A stretch of 59,460 nt of DNA, from the NCBI GenBank assembly GCA_005879795.1, contig VBKJ01000151.1, positions 1 to 59,460 on the forward strand, given 5' to 3'. A program made the translations under genes and the position numbers. The stretch is from Deltaproteobacteria bacterium. GTDB taxonomy: Bacteria > Desulfobacterota > Binatia > DP-6. How positions within the stretch are numbered: the stretch's first letter is position 1; the number at the start of each line of letters is the position of its first letter. The notes under the pieces were generated by a model, which saw only the letters and a program-made list of their open reading frames with translations, made no database searches and was not told the origin of the DNA. Shown here in pieces: positions 33,230-41,977 of this stretch.

Positions 33230-34411
33230 ATCGGTTCGTGCGAGTAGGTCGACCGCCTCGCATACGAGCCAGATCGCGATCAGCGCGCCCGCCCAGTTGA
33301 TCCCTTCGGAGGTGAGGAAGATCCTCAGGTAGCCGACGACGAAGATCCCGAGCAGACAGGCGCCGATGAGCGTGTGGCGCCAGCGCGACCGATACTCGTC
33401 GCGCAGCACCCACCAGACGATACCCGGGACGAGGAGCACGAGGCCGTCGTAGAAGTAGACGTACATGTTGGCGCTGACCGCGAGAAGGACCGTCAGGCCG
33501 AAGAGGCGCGGGAGAGCGGCCTCCGAGTCACGCCTGCGCCACCATGCGAGCATGGTCACCCCGAGCACGACGGCGACGCTCGCGAGCCATGGCGCCACGA
33601 CCGCGAGGTCAGAGCTCGTACCGCCGGTCGCGGTGCGCCAGAAGGCGTACAGGGTGAGCTGCTTCCACATCAGGGTCTTGTTCTGGACGACGCTCACGTA
33701 GTCGCGCGAGGTGTGCACGTACTCGTGCCAGCGCTCCAGACCGAGGGGCAGCGAGGCGAGCACCATCGTCGCGCCTCCCAGGCCCATGCCGGCCAGCACC
33801 CGCCACTGGCGTGCCAGCAGGCTCGCCGCCACGAAGAAGATGGCGAGGTTCGGCTTGATGAACAGCAGCGAGAGAAGCAGCCCGGCCACGAGCGTGCGGC
33901 GCCGGCGCCACGCCCACAGGCTGGCGGCAAGGATCAGGGACAGCATGCCACTGATCTGGCCGATGACGACGCTGGTGTTGAACGGCATGCTGGCGAGGAT
34001 GACGATCGCCGCGGTGGTGTGATCCTCGCCGCGTGCGGGGAGCGTGGCCCGGAGCAACGCGAGGGCACCGGCGACCGCGAGGACCTCGACGACGACGCAG
34101 AGAGCGTAGGCCCACCATTCCGGCAGCATGCCCAGCGGCGCCGTCAGGTAGATGCAGTATGGCGGGTACAGCCAGAAGTAGCCGCTCTCGAACGTGCGCG
34201 GGTAGATCGCGCTCAGGTCCCCGGCCACGAGCTGATGTCCGGTCTGGAAGAACTGGTGCCAGTCGCGCCGTACGATGGCATACGGGTCCGGGGACACGGC
34301 CAGGCTCCCGAACCAGCTGAACTGCATGAAGCCGGTGATCGTGAGCGGCGCGAGGCGCAGCAGCGCCCGGACCGTCCTCCGCGCCTTGGCGGCGAGCCGG
34401 GGGCCGGTCAC
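33170..34411 (-). CDS. GT87 (DUF2029) polyprenyl-phosphate-sugar transferase, chimeric 3' end
   Basis: 413 residues from GTG 34411, about ten hydrophobic segments. The first periplasmic loop DWHQFFQTGHQLVAGDLSAIYP carries an Asp typical of GT87 enzymes such as mycobacterial PimE, which take mannose from a polyprenyl-phosphate donor; NTSVVIGQISGMLSLILA and FIKPNLAIF are further family landmarks. Its last residues (DETTYRL then TATPTSTASRSPR) lie in the repeat copy 2: six codons in frame with a former gene A, then a frameshift. The natural C-terminus has therefore been replaced; probably little effect on the membrane core. Confidence 0.85.
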   Translation of the reverse strand: MTGPRLAAKARRTVRALLRLAPLTITGFMQFSWFGSLAVSPDPYAIVRRDWHQFFQTGHQLVAGDLSAIYPRTFESGYFWLYPPYCIYLTAPLGMLPEWWAYALCVVVEVLAVAGALALLRATLPARGEDHTTAAIVILASMPFNTSVVIGQISGMLSLILAASLWAWRRRRTLVAGLLLSLLFIKPNLAIFFVAASLLARQWRVLAGMGLGGATMVLASLPLGLERWHEYVHTSRDYVSVVQNKTLMWKQLTLYAFWRTATGGTSSDLAVVAPWLASVAVVLGVTMLAWWRRRDSEAALPRLFGLTVLLAVSANMYVYFYDGLVLLVPGIVWWVLRDEYRSRWRHTLIGACLLGIFVVGYLRIFLTSEGINWAGALIAIWLVCEAVDLLARTDETTYRLTATPTSTASRSPR

Positions 34412-34471
34412 GTCTGCCGCAAGGCCGACGGTGCGCGGTGATGGCGGCGGTCCGCGCCTCCCCTCATGCCG

Positions 34472-35299
34472 CTAACGCTTCACCCGAAGGCGCTCGTGAT
34501 CGCGCTCCGGGGTCGCCGCGGAGGCGAGCGTCTCGTCGCGCGCTACGGCCGGCAGCCTTCGGCTGCGCGTGCCCCGGGCGAGCCGAATGCGCAGGGCATC
34601 ACGCAGCATGGCGAGGCCGTCGCGCATGGGACGGACGCGGCTCTCCTCCACGTGCCGCCACTCGACGGGCACCTCCTCGACCCGCAGGCCAAGGTCCTCG
34701 GCGAGCAGCAAGAGCTCGACGTCGAATGCGAAGCCGGTGACGGAGAGCTGCTCGAACAGGCGAAGGGCGGCCTCGCGCGTGAACACCTTGAGGCCGCACT
34801 GCGTGTCGCGGAAGCGGGTCAGGCCGAGGAACCGGAGCGCGAGGTTGAACGCCTTGCCCGAGAGCTCCCGCAGCCGGGGCTGTCGCACCGGAATGACGCT
34901 GGTGGCCATGGCCCGCGACGAGCACACCACCTGAGCGCGCCCGCTCTCGACCACCGCGAAGCACTTCGCGATCTCCGTGACGCCGGCCGAGAGATCGGCG
35001 TCGGAGAAGGCGACCACGCGGCCCGCCGAGGCGAGCACGCCTACGCGCACAGCTCCTCCCTTGCCCTGGTTGCGCTCCAGGCGAAGGATCGACGCCTTCA
35101 ACGCTGTGGCCGCGAGAGCGGCACGGGCTACCGCGCCCGTGTCGTCGTCGCTGGCGTCGTCGACCAGGATGATGTCGGTGCCAGGATCGTTGAGGGAGGA
35201 GGCCGCGAGGGTGCGAATGGTCCCGGCGATGCGCGCCGCCTCCCGATACATCGGGATGACCAGCGTCCGGGCGCACGATGCGCGATCCGCGTTCGACAT
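34472..35299 (-). CDS. Dolichyl-phosphate-sugar synthase-like glycosyltransferase (GT2)
   Basis: 275 residues from ATG 35299 (a longer reading to 35419 is unsupported). GT-A fold: RTLVIPMYREAARI, ILVDDASDDDTG (44-55), RNQGKGGAVRVG, DXD-type SDADLSAG with Asp100/Asp102, DTQCGLKVFTREAA, and FDVELLLLAEDLGLRV. Resembles ALG5/DPM1-type enzymes that load glucose or mannose onto a polyprenyl phosphate at the membrane. It would make the donor that the neighbouring GT87 enzymes use. No membrane anchor seen. Confidence 0.88.
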   Translation of the reverse strand: MSNADRASCARTLVIPMYREAARIAGTIRTLAASSLNDPGTDIILVDDASDDDTGAVARAALAATALKASILRLERNQGKGGAVRVGVLASAGRVVAFSDADLSAGVTEIAKCFAVVESGRAQVVCSSRAMATSVIPVRQPRLRELSGKAFNLALRFLGLTRFRDTQCGLKVFTREAALRLFEQLSVTGFAFDVELLLLAEDLGLRVEEVPVEWRHVEESRVRPMRDGLAMLRDALRIRLARGTRSRRLPAVARDETLASAATPERDHERLRVKR

Positions 35300-35498
35300 G
35301 GGGAGCAGCGGTCCACTGCTCTCCTGACTCTTGACAGGTCCGGGTCGAGAAGAGAAGCAGTGGCCGTCGCGGCCGGGCCCGCGCGCCGGCTCTGTGCCTT
35401 GCGCCGGCGCGCTTCGCACCCCGAGTCCGCGGCGGCCCGTTCAGGATGTCGATGGCATTCGCTGAGAACGCTCCCGGAGGCGACCCCGTGAGGCGCGG

Positions 35499-36713
35499 GT
35501 GACCGCGGCCACGAAACGCCTTCGGGCGGCGCAGACCGGCGTGGCCGGGTTCGCACTCGGCCTGCTGCTCTTCGCGAGCCTGTCCGAGACGGCATACTGG
35601 AAGGACATCCAGGTCGAGTATCTGACGGCGAAGGCGCTGCGAGACGGCGTCGACGTATTCACGCCGCTCAACGAGCTGTCGGCCCGCTACTTCCCGATCG
35701 CGACCGACAATTTTCCACATCCGAGCCCCCATCCACCGGTACTGGCCGTGCTGGCCCTTCCCATGACGCTGCTACCCTTCCGCGTCGTCGTGCCGCTCTG
35801 GCTGGCCTTCAATGTCTGGTTGCTGATCGTCGTGGGGCGGTGGCTCGGCATCTCGCTACCGGGAGCGCTCGCCCTCGCGGCGTGGCCGCCGCTCTGGTAC
35901 CTGCTGCTCGTCGGCCAGCTCGAGCTGATCATCCTGGCGCTTGCGATGCTCGGCTGGAGGGCTGCCAGGGCCGGGCGAGATTGGTCGGCCGGGCTCTGGT
36001 TGGGTCTTGCAGCGGCAATCAAGCTGTATCCGGTGCTGTTGGTGGTCCCGTTTCTCATTCGGCGACGGCCGTGCGTCGTTCTGGCAGCTGGCGCGGTGCT
36101 CGTCCTGAGTCAGGCGGTGGGCTTCGCCGCCATCGGCACGTCCGGCTTCTGGCGCTACTATCTCGAAGTGTTGCCCTCCGTTTCGGCGCATTACGCTCGC
36201 GTGGGGCTCAACGTGTCCCCTTACGGCGCACTCCTGCGCCTCTTCGGCGGCGCGAGCGACGTCCTTCCCGTGATAGACGCTCCGCACTTGGTCATCCCGC
36301 TGACTCTGGCTTTCTCCGGTTTCGCGTTCGTGTCCCTCGCGCGCATGGCGCCGGAAGCAGGTCCCGCGGCTATCCTGGTCGGTCTGCCAAACGTCTGGTA
36401 CACGTATCCTGTCCTGGCCCTCCCGCAGGTCGTCGTCCTCCTACGCTCCAGGCTCAGGCGTGCCGCTCTCGTCGCCATCGTCGCCTCGTCGTTCGTGCTC
36501 CCACTGGCGAACCTGCTGCTGACGCGCGTGATACTCGTCTGGATGGGGTGGCGCGGTGGCGTCGCTCCTCCGGTGGCGGCCGTCATGACGGCAGTGCAGC
36601 CCGCCGGCTTCGTTGCCTTGTTGATCTTGTCGGTCGCCCTCGGTCGCACCGGCGCCGAAGGGACGGGGAACTCGCGTGCCCTCGGGGCCTTGCCCGCGGT
36701 GCCGGGGGTGTGA
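35499..36713 (+). CDS. GT87 (DUF2029) membrane glycosyltransferase
   Basis: 404 residues from GTG 35499. N-terminal TM then loop YWKDIQVEYLTAKALRDG with the family Asp, then FPHPSPHPPVLAVLALPMTLLP, LLVGQLELIILALAMLGW, GLAAAIKLYPVLLVVPF. Close paralogue of the 53542-54789 protein over the whole length (KD-loop, ARYFPIA, SPHPPVLAVL, LAAWPPLW all shared). Expected to add a sugar from polyprenyl phosphate on the outer face. The hemD gene follows 4 bp later. Confidence 0.87.
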   Translation: MTAATKRLRAAQTGVAGFALGLLLFASLSETAYWKDIQVEYLTAKALRDGVDVFTPLNELSARYFPIATDNFPHPSPHPPVLAVLALPMTLLPFRVVVPLWLAFNVWLLIVVGRWLGISLPGALALAAWPPLWYLLLVGQLELIILALAMLGWRAARAGRDWSAGLWLGLAAAIKLYPVLLVVPFLIRRRPCVVLAAGAVLVLSQAVGFAAIGTSGFWRYYLEVLPSVSAHYARVGLNVSPYGALLRLFGGASDVLPVIDAPHLVIPLTLAFSGFAFVSLARMAPEAGPAAILVGLPNVWYTYPVLALPQVVVLLRSRLRRAALVAIVASSFVLPLANLLLTRVILVWMGWRGGVAPPVAAVMTAVQPAGFVALLILSVALGRTGAEGTGNSRALGALPAVPGV

Positions 36714-36717
36714 GGCC

Positions 36718-37551
36718 GTGGGACCCGGGACGCTCGACCGACTCCGCGTGCTGAGCTTCGAGGCACGCCGCGCCGACGAGCTCGCCGCCATGCTCGCCCG
36801 GCACGGGGCGGAGGTACGCTGCGCGCCCGCGCTACGGGAAACGTCGCTCGGGGTTCGCCCTGAGGCGCTCGAGCTGGTACGCGGGCTCGAGGCGGGCGAG
36901 GTCGACCTGGTCGTTTTGCTGACCGGGGTCGGCACGCGGGCGCTGGCGCGGGCGGTGGCCGAGGCCTGCCCGCACCTGGGCGCGCTCCTCGCGCGCACCC
37001 GGATCGTAGCGCGCGGCCCGAAGCCGCTGGCCGCCCTGCGCGAGCTGGGTGTTCCGGGCGCCCACCCGGTGCCCGAGCCCTTCACGTGGCGGCAGGTGCT
37101 GGCGGTGGTCGACGGGCTGGATCTGCCGCGCGGCGGGCTCGCAGCCGTGCAGGAGTATGGGGCGCCGGTGCCCGGACTGGTGGAAGGCCTCACCCAGCGC
37201 GGGTTCCGCGTCCTCAGCGTGCCGGTCTACCGCTGGGCCCTCCCCGAGGATGTGGGTCCGCTCGAGGCAGCGGCGGCAGCCCTGGCGCGCGGTGAGGTGG
37301 ACATCGCGCTGTTCACGAACTCCGCCCACGTGGAGCATCTCTTCCGCGCTGGCGACCCCGAGAGCCTGCGCCGCGGCCTCGCGCGGGTCGTGGTTGCGTC
37401 GGTCGGCCCGGTGTGCACGGAGACGCTCGAAGCGTACGGCGTCCCCCCGGACCTGGAGGCGTCGCCGCCCAAGATGGGGCCCCTGGTGGCCGTCATCGCA
37501 GCCCGCGCGCGCGAACTCCTCACGGCCAAGCGGGACGCCGGGCCCCGGTGA
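36718..37551 (+). CDS. hemD: Uroporphyrinogen-III synthase-like protein
   Basis: 277 residues from GTG 36718. Two-domain HemD plan: LRVLSFEARRADELAAML, VVLLTGVGTRALARAV, then in domain two EVDIALFTNSAHVEHLF and VASVGPVCTETLEAYGV followed by 'PKMGPLVAVIA'. HemD closes and flips ring D of hydroxymethylbilane on the way to heme and corrins. Sequence identity to canonical HemD is modest in this family, so symbol is provisional. No other heme genes lie here; it is appended to a GT87 gene. Confidence 0.72.
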   Translation: MGPGTLDRLRVLSFEARRADELAAMLARHGAEVRCAPALRETSLGVRPEALELVRGLEAGEVDLVVLLTGVGTRALARAVAEACPHLGALLARTRIVARGPKPLAALRELGVPGAHPVPEPFTWRQVLAVVDGLDLPRGGLAAVQEYGAPVPGLVEGLTQRGFRVLSVPVYRWALPEDVGPLEAAAAALARGEVDIALFTNSAHVEHLFRAGDPESLRRGLARVVVASVGPVCTETLEAYGVPPDLEASPPKMGPLVAVIAARARELLTAKRDAGPR

Positions 37552-38465
37552 AGCGGCGCCCCCCCCCTCGGTTTAGCCGTCCCTTGGTCGTGCGGCGGAT
37601 AGCCTTTGCGGGCGTCATGCTTGCGACGCTTGCGCACGGCCTTGTAGAGGATGCATGAAGCGGTAGCGTGCGCTTGAGCGTCTCGGTGCGCCGACAGCGT
37701 GGCATCGACTAGCCCGCACACGCCAGGCGTGGGGTAAGAGGGCGATCCATCTGAAGGTGGGCCCGCTGACAACGGGCATGCGTGGCGCGCCAGAGCGCGA
37801 TCCTCCGAGGGCGGTAGCTGCGTGCGGCTGGTGCCGAGCGTGTGCCGAGCCGGCACGGCATCGACGCCACCAGCGCCCGTTGGGGCATTCGATCGAGTAA
37901 CGGGGAGCCCGTCCAAGACCTCTCCCTACGCGGCGCCCTCGACAGCGTCCCCCCCAGCACGTGCAGTGCGGTGAGCGGGTCCCCGCAGAGTCCCCCATTG
38001 CCAATGATGGGGCAGGGGCCCGTGCGGATGGGCAACGTCTGAAGGCAGGTTCCGGTGAAGGCCGCCCTGGGCCGAAAAATAGGATACCCCCCCGAGAGGG
38101 CTTCGAACCCGCCTCGTTAGAAGTGGGGTAACCCACGGTCAAACAAGAAAAAAATACCGTGATGTCTCCGTAGCTAGCCAGGATCCCCCCCGACCGCTTG
38201 CGCGACCCCCCAAAAGTCTTTTCAAACCAGGGGCAGTCATGCGAGGATGCAACTAAAGAAGGAGACAGCGCGCCCGTGCAAGGACCACAACATCAGAACA
38301 TCCACCTTTCGGAGGATGAAATGGGCACCGAAGTTGCACCTAAGCCTCGCGCCTGGAGCGCGGATGGAATTCCCCATGCTGAGAGCTGAGCGGTTGGCGT
38401 GCGAGTCGCGCACCAGGGATTGGACCGGTCCGGTCCTCCCGAGGCGCAGCAAGAGAGGGGGAAGG
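37552..38465. other. Non-coding stretch before the Flp pilin genes
   Basis: Over 900 bp without a convincing gene. Short frames on both strands have no ribosome site and no protein-like composition. Base composition is locally less GC-rich around 38080-38260. Visible elements: hairpin GTGGG-GTAA-CCCAC at 38123-38136; CACGGT (38134-38139) pairing with ACCGTG (38156-38161) across an A-rich loop; C-runs at 38087-38094 and 38183-38191; a 37-codon frame from GTG 38276 after AAGGAGA; and GGAGG at 38311-38315 before an ATG in frame with the first pilin. Probably a long leader or control region for the tad operon. Confidence 0.55.
38123..38161 (+). promoter_or_regulatory. Overlapping hairpins in the tad leader
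   Basis: GTGGG (38123-38127), GTAA, CCCAC (38132-38136) is a perfect 5-bp hairpin. CACGGT (38134-38139) can instead pair with ACCGTG (38156-38161). The two stems share bases 38134-38136 and exclude each other, a switch-like arrangement. No known riboswitch consensus recognised. Confidence 0.35.
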
Positions 38466-38651
38466 ATGGTGCAGCTTCTCCAGAGGTTGACGTGCGAGGA
38501 GACCGCCCAGGATCTCGCGGAGTACGGGATCGCCTTGGCGACTATCAGCATTCTGGCCGGGATCGCAGCGGTGATCATGGCCAAGGACGTCGGCACGCTC
38601 TGGAGCAAGGCCCAGAGTGTGATCGACAGCGCTCAGAGCAGCAGCTCCTGA
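38466..38651 (+). CDS. flp: Flp/Fap-type type IVb pilin, copy 1
   Basis: 61 residues: short leader MVQLLQRLTCEETA, then the class III pilin core QDLAEYGIAL with Glu at +5 and Tyr at +6 of the mature chain, a hydrophobic segment ATISILAGIAAVIMA, and a tail KDVGTLWSKAQSVIDSAQS. Cleavage by the prepilin peptidase would be after Ala14 instead of the usual Gly. AGGGGGAAGG precedes the ATG. Major subunit of a Tad pilus; the adjacent copy 2 has an almost identical tail. First gene of the tad locus. Confidence 0.9.
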   Translation: MVQLLQRLTCEETAQDLAEYGIALATISILAGIAAVIMAKDVGTLWSKAQSVIDSAQSSSS

Positions 38652-38746
38652 GAGACCAGGCATCGGTGATGAAGTGGCGTTCATGTGTGCTCCAACGGGC
38701 CGACGCGCAGCGAGACCCGTGGCAGCGAACTCGGGGGCGACCCCAG

Positions 38747-38754
38747 AAAGGAGG
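38747..38754 (+). promoter_or_regulatory. Strong ribosome binding site of pilin copy 2
   Basis: AAAGGAGG, 4 nt before ATG 38759; the best Shine-Dalgarno match in the window, fitting high pilin output. Confidence 0.8.
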
Positions 38755-38758
38755 AAAC

Positions 38759-38938
38759 ATGACAGCGCTGGTGAAGAAATTGGCCGCCGATGAGGCCGGC
38801 CAGGATCTGGCCGAGTACGGCATCGCACTCGCGGTCATCGGTACCATTGCCGCCGCGGCGGCGATCGTGATCGCCAAGGACGTCGGCACACTCTGGAGCA
38901 AGGCCCAGAGCGTGATCGACAGTGCTCAGAGTTCCTGA
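38759..38938 (+). CDS. flp: Flp-type type IVb pilin, copy 2
   Basis: 59 residues: leader MTALVKKLAADEAG, cleavage after Gly14 (canonical), core QDLAEYGIAL, hydrophobic segment AVIGTIAAAAAIVIA, tail KDVGTLWSKAQSVIDSAQS shared with copy 1. Lies 107 bp after copy 1 and has a much stronger ribosome site, so it may be the major subunit. A stem-loop follows before the peptidase gene. Confidence 0.92.
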   Translation: MTALVKKLAADEAGQDLAEYGIALAVIGTIAAAAAIVIAKDVGTLWSKAQSVIDSAQSS

Positions 38939-38975
38939 GCCGAGGCCCGACAACGTCGGGAAGAACCGGCTGTGA

Positions 38976-39001
38976 GAGGGGGGCGGATCGCCGCCCCCCT
39001 C
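38976..39001 (+). terminator. Stem-loop after the pilin genes (attenuator or mRNA stabiliser)
   Basis: GAGGGGGGCGG (38976-38986), ATCG loop, CCGCCCCCCTC (38991-39001): an 11-bp perfect stem. No T-run follows, so it is not a clean intrinsic terminator; it would fit reduced read-through or 3'-end protection that keeps pilin mRNA above the rest of the operon. Confidence 0.55.
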
Positions 39002-39011
39002 ATGTCCGGTC

Positions 39012-39041
39012 ATCGTTTTGCCGAGAATCGTTTTGCCGAGA
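39012..39041 (+). repeat. Tandem 15-bp duplication before the prepilin peptidase
   Basis: ATCGTTTTGCCGAGA occurs twice head to tail (39012-39026 and 39027-39041), ending 6 bp before the ATG at 39048. A recent slip or a feature affecting translation start. Confidence 0.8.
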
Positions 39042-39047
39042 AATGAC

Positions 39048-39581
39048 ATGATGTCATCCCTCATCGCCGCCACCGCAGTGGCCTTCGTCGCGTTATGCGT
39101 GACCATCGACGTGCGGACACGGCGCATTCCAAACGCGGTCTCCGGCACGGCGATGCTCCTGGGGATCACCCTCAACACGGCCCACGAGGGGGCGGCCGGC
39201 CTGCTCGACAGCGTGGCGGGTCTGGGCCTGACGACGGGCGCGCTCCTCTGGCCGTTTGCCATGGGCGGGATCGGGGGCGGGGATGTGAAGATGATGGCTG
39301 CGATCGGAGCCCTGCTCGGGCCGCGGCTTGCCTTTATGGGTTTGGGCGCCGGTATGATATTGGGCGGGGCCATTATGTTTTGGCACCTGGCGCGGCGGGG
39401 GCGCCTGCGCGAGAAGTTGATGGCGACGGCCACCATGTTCCGGGTGGCTGCCCTGACCCGCTCGCTGGACCCTCTGCGGGTCTCGGCTGCCGACCAGGGT
39501 GCCGTGGCGCTGCCCTACAGCGTGCCCCTCGGCCTGGGGACGCTCGCCGCGCTCACCTGGGCGGGACACCTGGGGGTTTGA
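39048..39581 (+). CDS. cpaA: Prepilin peptidase of the Tad system (TadV/CpaA)
   Basis: 177 residues from ATG 39048 (ATG 39051 also possible). A24-type aspartic peptidase: Asp21 in TIDVRTRRIPN and Asp79 in GGGDVKMMAAIG (GxGD), with four to five hydrophobic segments. Removes the short leader of Flp pilins. The methyltransferase domain of larger type IV enzymes is absent, as usual for TadV. The duplication just upstream has no effect on its frame. Confidence 0.9.
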   Translation: MMSSLIAATAVAFVALCVTIDVRTRRIPNAVSGTAMLLGITLNTAHEGAAGLLDSVAGLGLTTGALLWPFAMGGIGGGDVKMMAAIGALLGPRLAFMGLGAGMILGGAIMFWHLARRGRLREKLMATATMFRVAALTRSLDPLRVSAADQGAVALPYSVPLGLGTLAALTWAGHLGV

Positions 39582-39739
39582 TCGTGACACATGTGATCAT
39601 GACACGGCGTCGAAGGAAACAGGGTCAGGCCCTCGATTACCTTGTGATTCTCGACTCGAGCGCGTTCGATTTCTCGCGCCTGGAAGGGGTTCTGTAACGA
39701 CGGGCGGCACGCGCCCGAGGATGGAAGGGTGGTGGGAAA

Positions 39740-40558
39740 ATGAAGCCCGGCAACGTTTTTCTTCTGGCGATCCTCGTGGGGGCGCTGGCGGCCGCCATGG
39801 TCGTCCGGCATGTGCGCAACCTGCAGCAGCAGATCGCTGAGATCCGTAACTCGGGGAACCGTACGACGGTCGACGTCGTGGTCGCCGCCGACCAGATCCC
39901 GATCGGCTCCCGCATCGAGGCCAACCAGGTGAAGCTGGTCGCGTGGCCGGTCGAGGCGCAACCCGAGGGCACGCTGCGCGCCACGAAGGACGTTCTAGGC
40001 AGCATCGCCCGCACCACGATAGAGAGGAACCAGCCCGTCCTGCAGGTCCAAATCGTCGCCCAGGGCGCCGGCCTGCTGCCGCTCATGATCCCCGAGGGGA
40101 GGCGCGGTATGTCGGTCCGGGTCGACAACGTGACCGGGGTGAGCGGCTTCATCACGCCGAACAGCCGGGTCGACGTCCTGATCGCGGGTCAGCCCGAGGG
40201 CGACCAGGACCAGAAGAGCAAGGTGGTCCTGCAGAACGTCAAGGTGCTCGCGACGGGCAAGAGCATCGAGCAGAAGGACGAGAAGCCGGTCGAGGTGCCC
40301 ACCGTGACGCTGCTGGTCTCCCCCGAGGAGGCGGAGCGGCTCACGCTCGCGGCGCGCTTCGAGCCGGTTCGCCTCGCACTCAGAAACTATCGAGATGAGG
40401 AGGTCGTCAAGACGTCGGGCATCGCCACCAGGGCACTCTTCGAGGGGGATGGCCATCCGACCCAGGTCCCGACCAAGGTCGCTCGGGAAAGGGGGCCCAC
40501 ACCCTACTCGGTGGAGATCCTCTTGGGGGAAAAGGTGACCCGACAGCCGCTGTTCTAA
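39740..40558 (+). CDS. cpaB: Flp pilus assembly protein CpaB/RcpC
   Basis: 272 residues: N-terminal anchor NVFLLAILVGALAAAMVV, then SAF-like domain (VVVAADQIPIGSRIEANQVKL, RTTIERNQPVLQ), then RRGMSVRVDNVTGVSGFITP and VDVLIAG, and VTLLVSPEEAERLTLAA. CpaB proteins sit in the periplasm and help the secretin, possibly by binding peptidoglycan. A 158-bp gap with no gene recognised separates it from the peptidase. Ends 48 bp before the secretin start. Confidence 0.92.
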   Translation: MKPGNVFLLAILVGALAAAMVVRHVRNLQQQIAEIRNSGNRTTVDVVVAADQIPIGSRIEANQVKLVAWPVEAQPEGTLRATKDVLGSIARTTIERNQPVLQVQIVAQGAGLLPLMIPEGRRGMSVRVDNVTGVSGFITPNSRVDVLIAGQPEGDQDQKSKVVLQNVKVLATGKSIEQKDEKPVEVPTVTLLVSPEEAERLTLAARFEPVRLALRNYRDEEVVKTSGIATRALFEGDGHPTQVPTKVARERGPTPYSVEILLGEKVTRQPLF

Positions 40559-40606
40559 CCCGGTCCCGTGACTCGAACCGGCACCAGGGGAAGAAGGGAG
40601 GAGTTC

Positions 40607-41944
40607 ATGGGGGGTTGGCGTCCGGGGCCTACCATCAGTGCGGTTGCGGCCTCGATGCTCTTCGTCTCGTCGTGCAGCGTGAACAGGAACGCGCCCGTCG
40701 CCAAGGAGTTCGACGAGGCGTCTGGCCGTCCGGGTGCCACGAGCACCGTCTCGGAAGGCGTCCAGAAGGAGACCATTCCGGTGCAGGAGGCGGCCCCGCC
40801 GAGCCGGGGCGGAGCCATGCTCGAGCCGGGCGAGGCGATCTGGGTGCGCAGCGGCAAGAGCCGTGTGCTCCAGCTGAAGACCTCCATCCGGCGTGTGTCG
40901 ATCGGTGATCCCTCGCTCGCCGGCATCGTGGTGCTCGGGCCGCGCACCATCATGATCAACGCCAAGGAGGCCCCCCCACCCGTTGGCGGCGCCGAGGGCG
41001 GTGGAATGCGGACCGTCGGGCAGCTGACCGCAAAGACGTTCACGCCCGAGCCCAGGGCCGGGGAGACGACCCTCATCCTGTGGGACGGGAGCCAGACGCC
41101 GGACATCCACTCGCTGTTCATCGCGGACTTCGTCGATCGGCAGATCCTGCTCGAGGTCACCGTGGCCGAGCTCAACCGGACGGCGATGGAGGAGCATGGC
41201 ATCGACTTCCGGAACGCCGCCAACTCGTTCATATCGGCCTACTTCATGGGGGGCGGCGCGCTGCCGCTGGGGACCTTTGACGCCACGGCAAAGAGGCCCA
41301 CGTACGCCTTCAACCTGCCGAACAACGAAAACATCACGGCGGTCATCCAGATCCTCCAGAGCGAGGGGCTCGCCACGATCCTGGCGCAGCCGAAGCTACT
41401 GGCGATGAGCGGGCAGAACGCCGTCATCCAGTCGGGCGGCGAGATCCCGATCCGGATCGCGACCGGCTTCGCCACCGACGTCGTGTTCAAGCCCTTCGGC
41501 ACCGTCGTCAACTTCATCGCGCGCATCTCGGACGAGGGCGACATCATGCTGACGGTCTCACCGGAGGTGAGCCAGCCCGACTTCGTCAACCGGGTGGAGG
41601 GCATCCCGACCTTCCGCACCCGGCGCGCGTCCACCGCCACGCGCCTGCGCTACGGGGAGACCCTCGTGATCGGTGGCCTACTGCAGCGCATGCGTAACGA
41701 GGTTGCCGACGGTGTCCCGTACCTCCAGGACATCCCCGTCGTCGGGTATCTCTTCCGTCACACCACGTACTCGGACGAGGTGACGGAGCTCATGATCGTC
41801 GTGACCCCGCGCCTGGTGGCGCCGATGAAGCCCGGCACCGAGGTGGCGCTTCCGACCGACCGCCCGCCGCTCTCGAACGAGGACATCCGGACCAAGGCAG
41901 ACCCGGCCGAGGTGACGCGGCCGCGCATCCCGGGGCTGCCCTAG
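40607..41944 (+). CDS. cpaC: Tad secretin CpaC/RcpA, probable lipoprotein
   Basis: 445 residues from ATG 40607, chosen because AGGGAGGAG (40595-40603) lies just upstream; a longer reading from 40568 has none. The signal peptide ends in a lipobox-like VSSC with Cys23. Pilus-and-secretin N-domain ([34 protein letters not shown]), then secretin core ([81 protein letters not shown] cut here to landmarks). Forms the outer-membrane pore for Flp pili. Confidence 0.92.
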   Translation: MGGWRPGPTISAVAASMLFVSSCSVNRNAPVAKEFDEASGRPGATSTVSEGVQKETIPVQEAAPPSRGGAMLEPGEAIWVRSGKSRVLQLKTSIRRVSIGDPSLAGIVVLGPRTIMINAKEAPPPVGGAEGGGMRTVGQLTAKTFTPEPRAGETTLILWDGSQTPDIHSLFIADFVDRQILLEVTVAELNRTAMEEHGIDFRNAANSFISAYFMGGGALPLGTFDATAKRPTYAFNLPNNENITAVIQILQSEGLATILAQPKLLAMSGQNAVIQSGGEIPIRIATGFATDVVFKPFGTVVNFIARISDEGDIMLTVSPEVSQPDFVNRVEGIPTFRTRRASTATRLRYGETLVIGGLLQRMRNEVADGVPYLQDIPVVGYLFRHTTYSDEVTELMIVVTPRLVAPMKPGTEVALPTDRPPLSNEDIRTKADPAEVTRPRIPGLP

Positions 41945-41977
41945 GGCCCGCGGCGAGCTCGACATCGGACCAAGCGC

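Noticed and set aside
38093-38120. tRNA-like T-arm on the minus strand (GGGTTCGAAGCCC)
   Set aside because: The stem has a mismatch, no matching acceptor 5' strand or anticodon arm is found at the right distance.
38180-38205. Sigma54-type promoter before the pilin leader
   Set aside because: GG and the downstream TTGC are not spaced as the -24/-12 consensus requires.
38316-38466. N-terminal extension of pilin copy 1 starting at an upstream ATG (MKW...), with a similar in-frame ATG at 38669 before copy 2
   Set aside because: The extension would bury the short leader needed for cleavage; the internal ATGs have the better ribosome sites. The in-frame link is largely the ribosome site read as codons.
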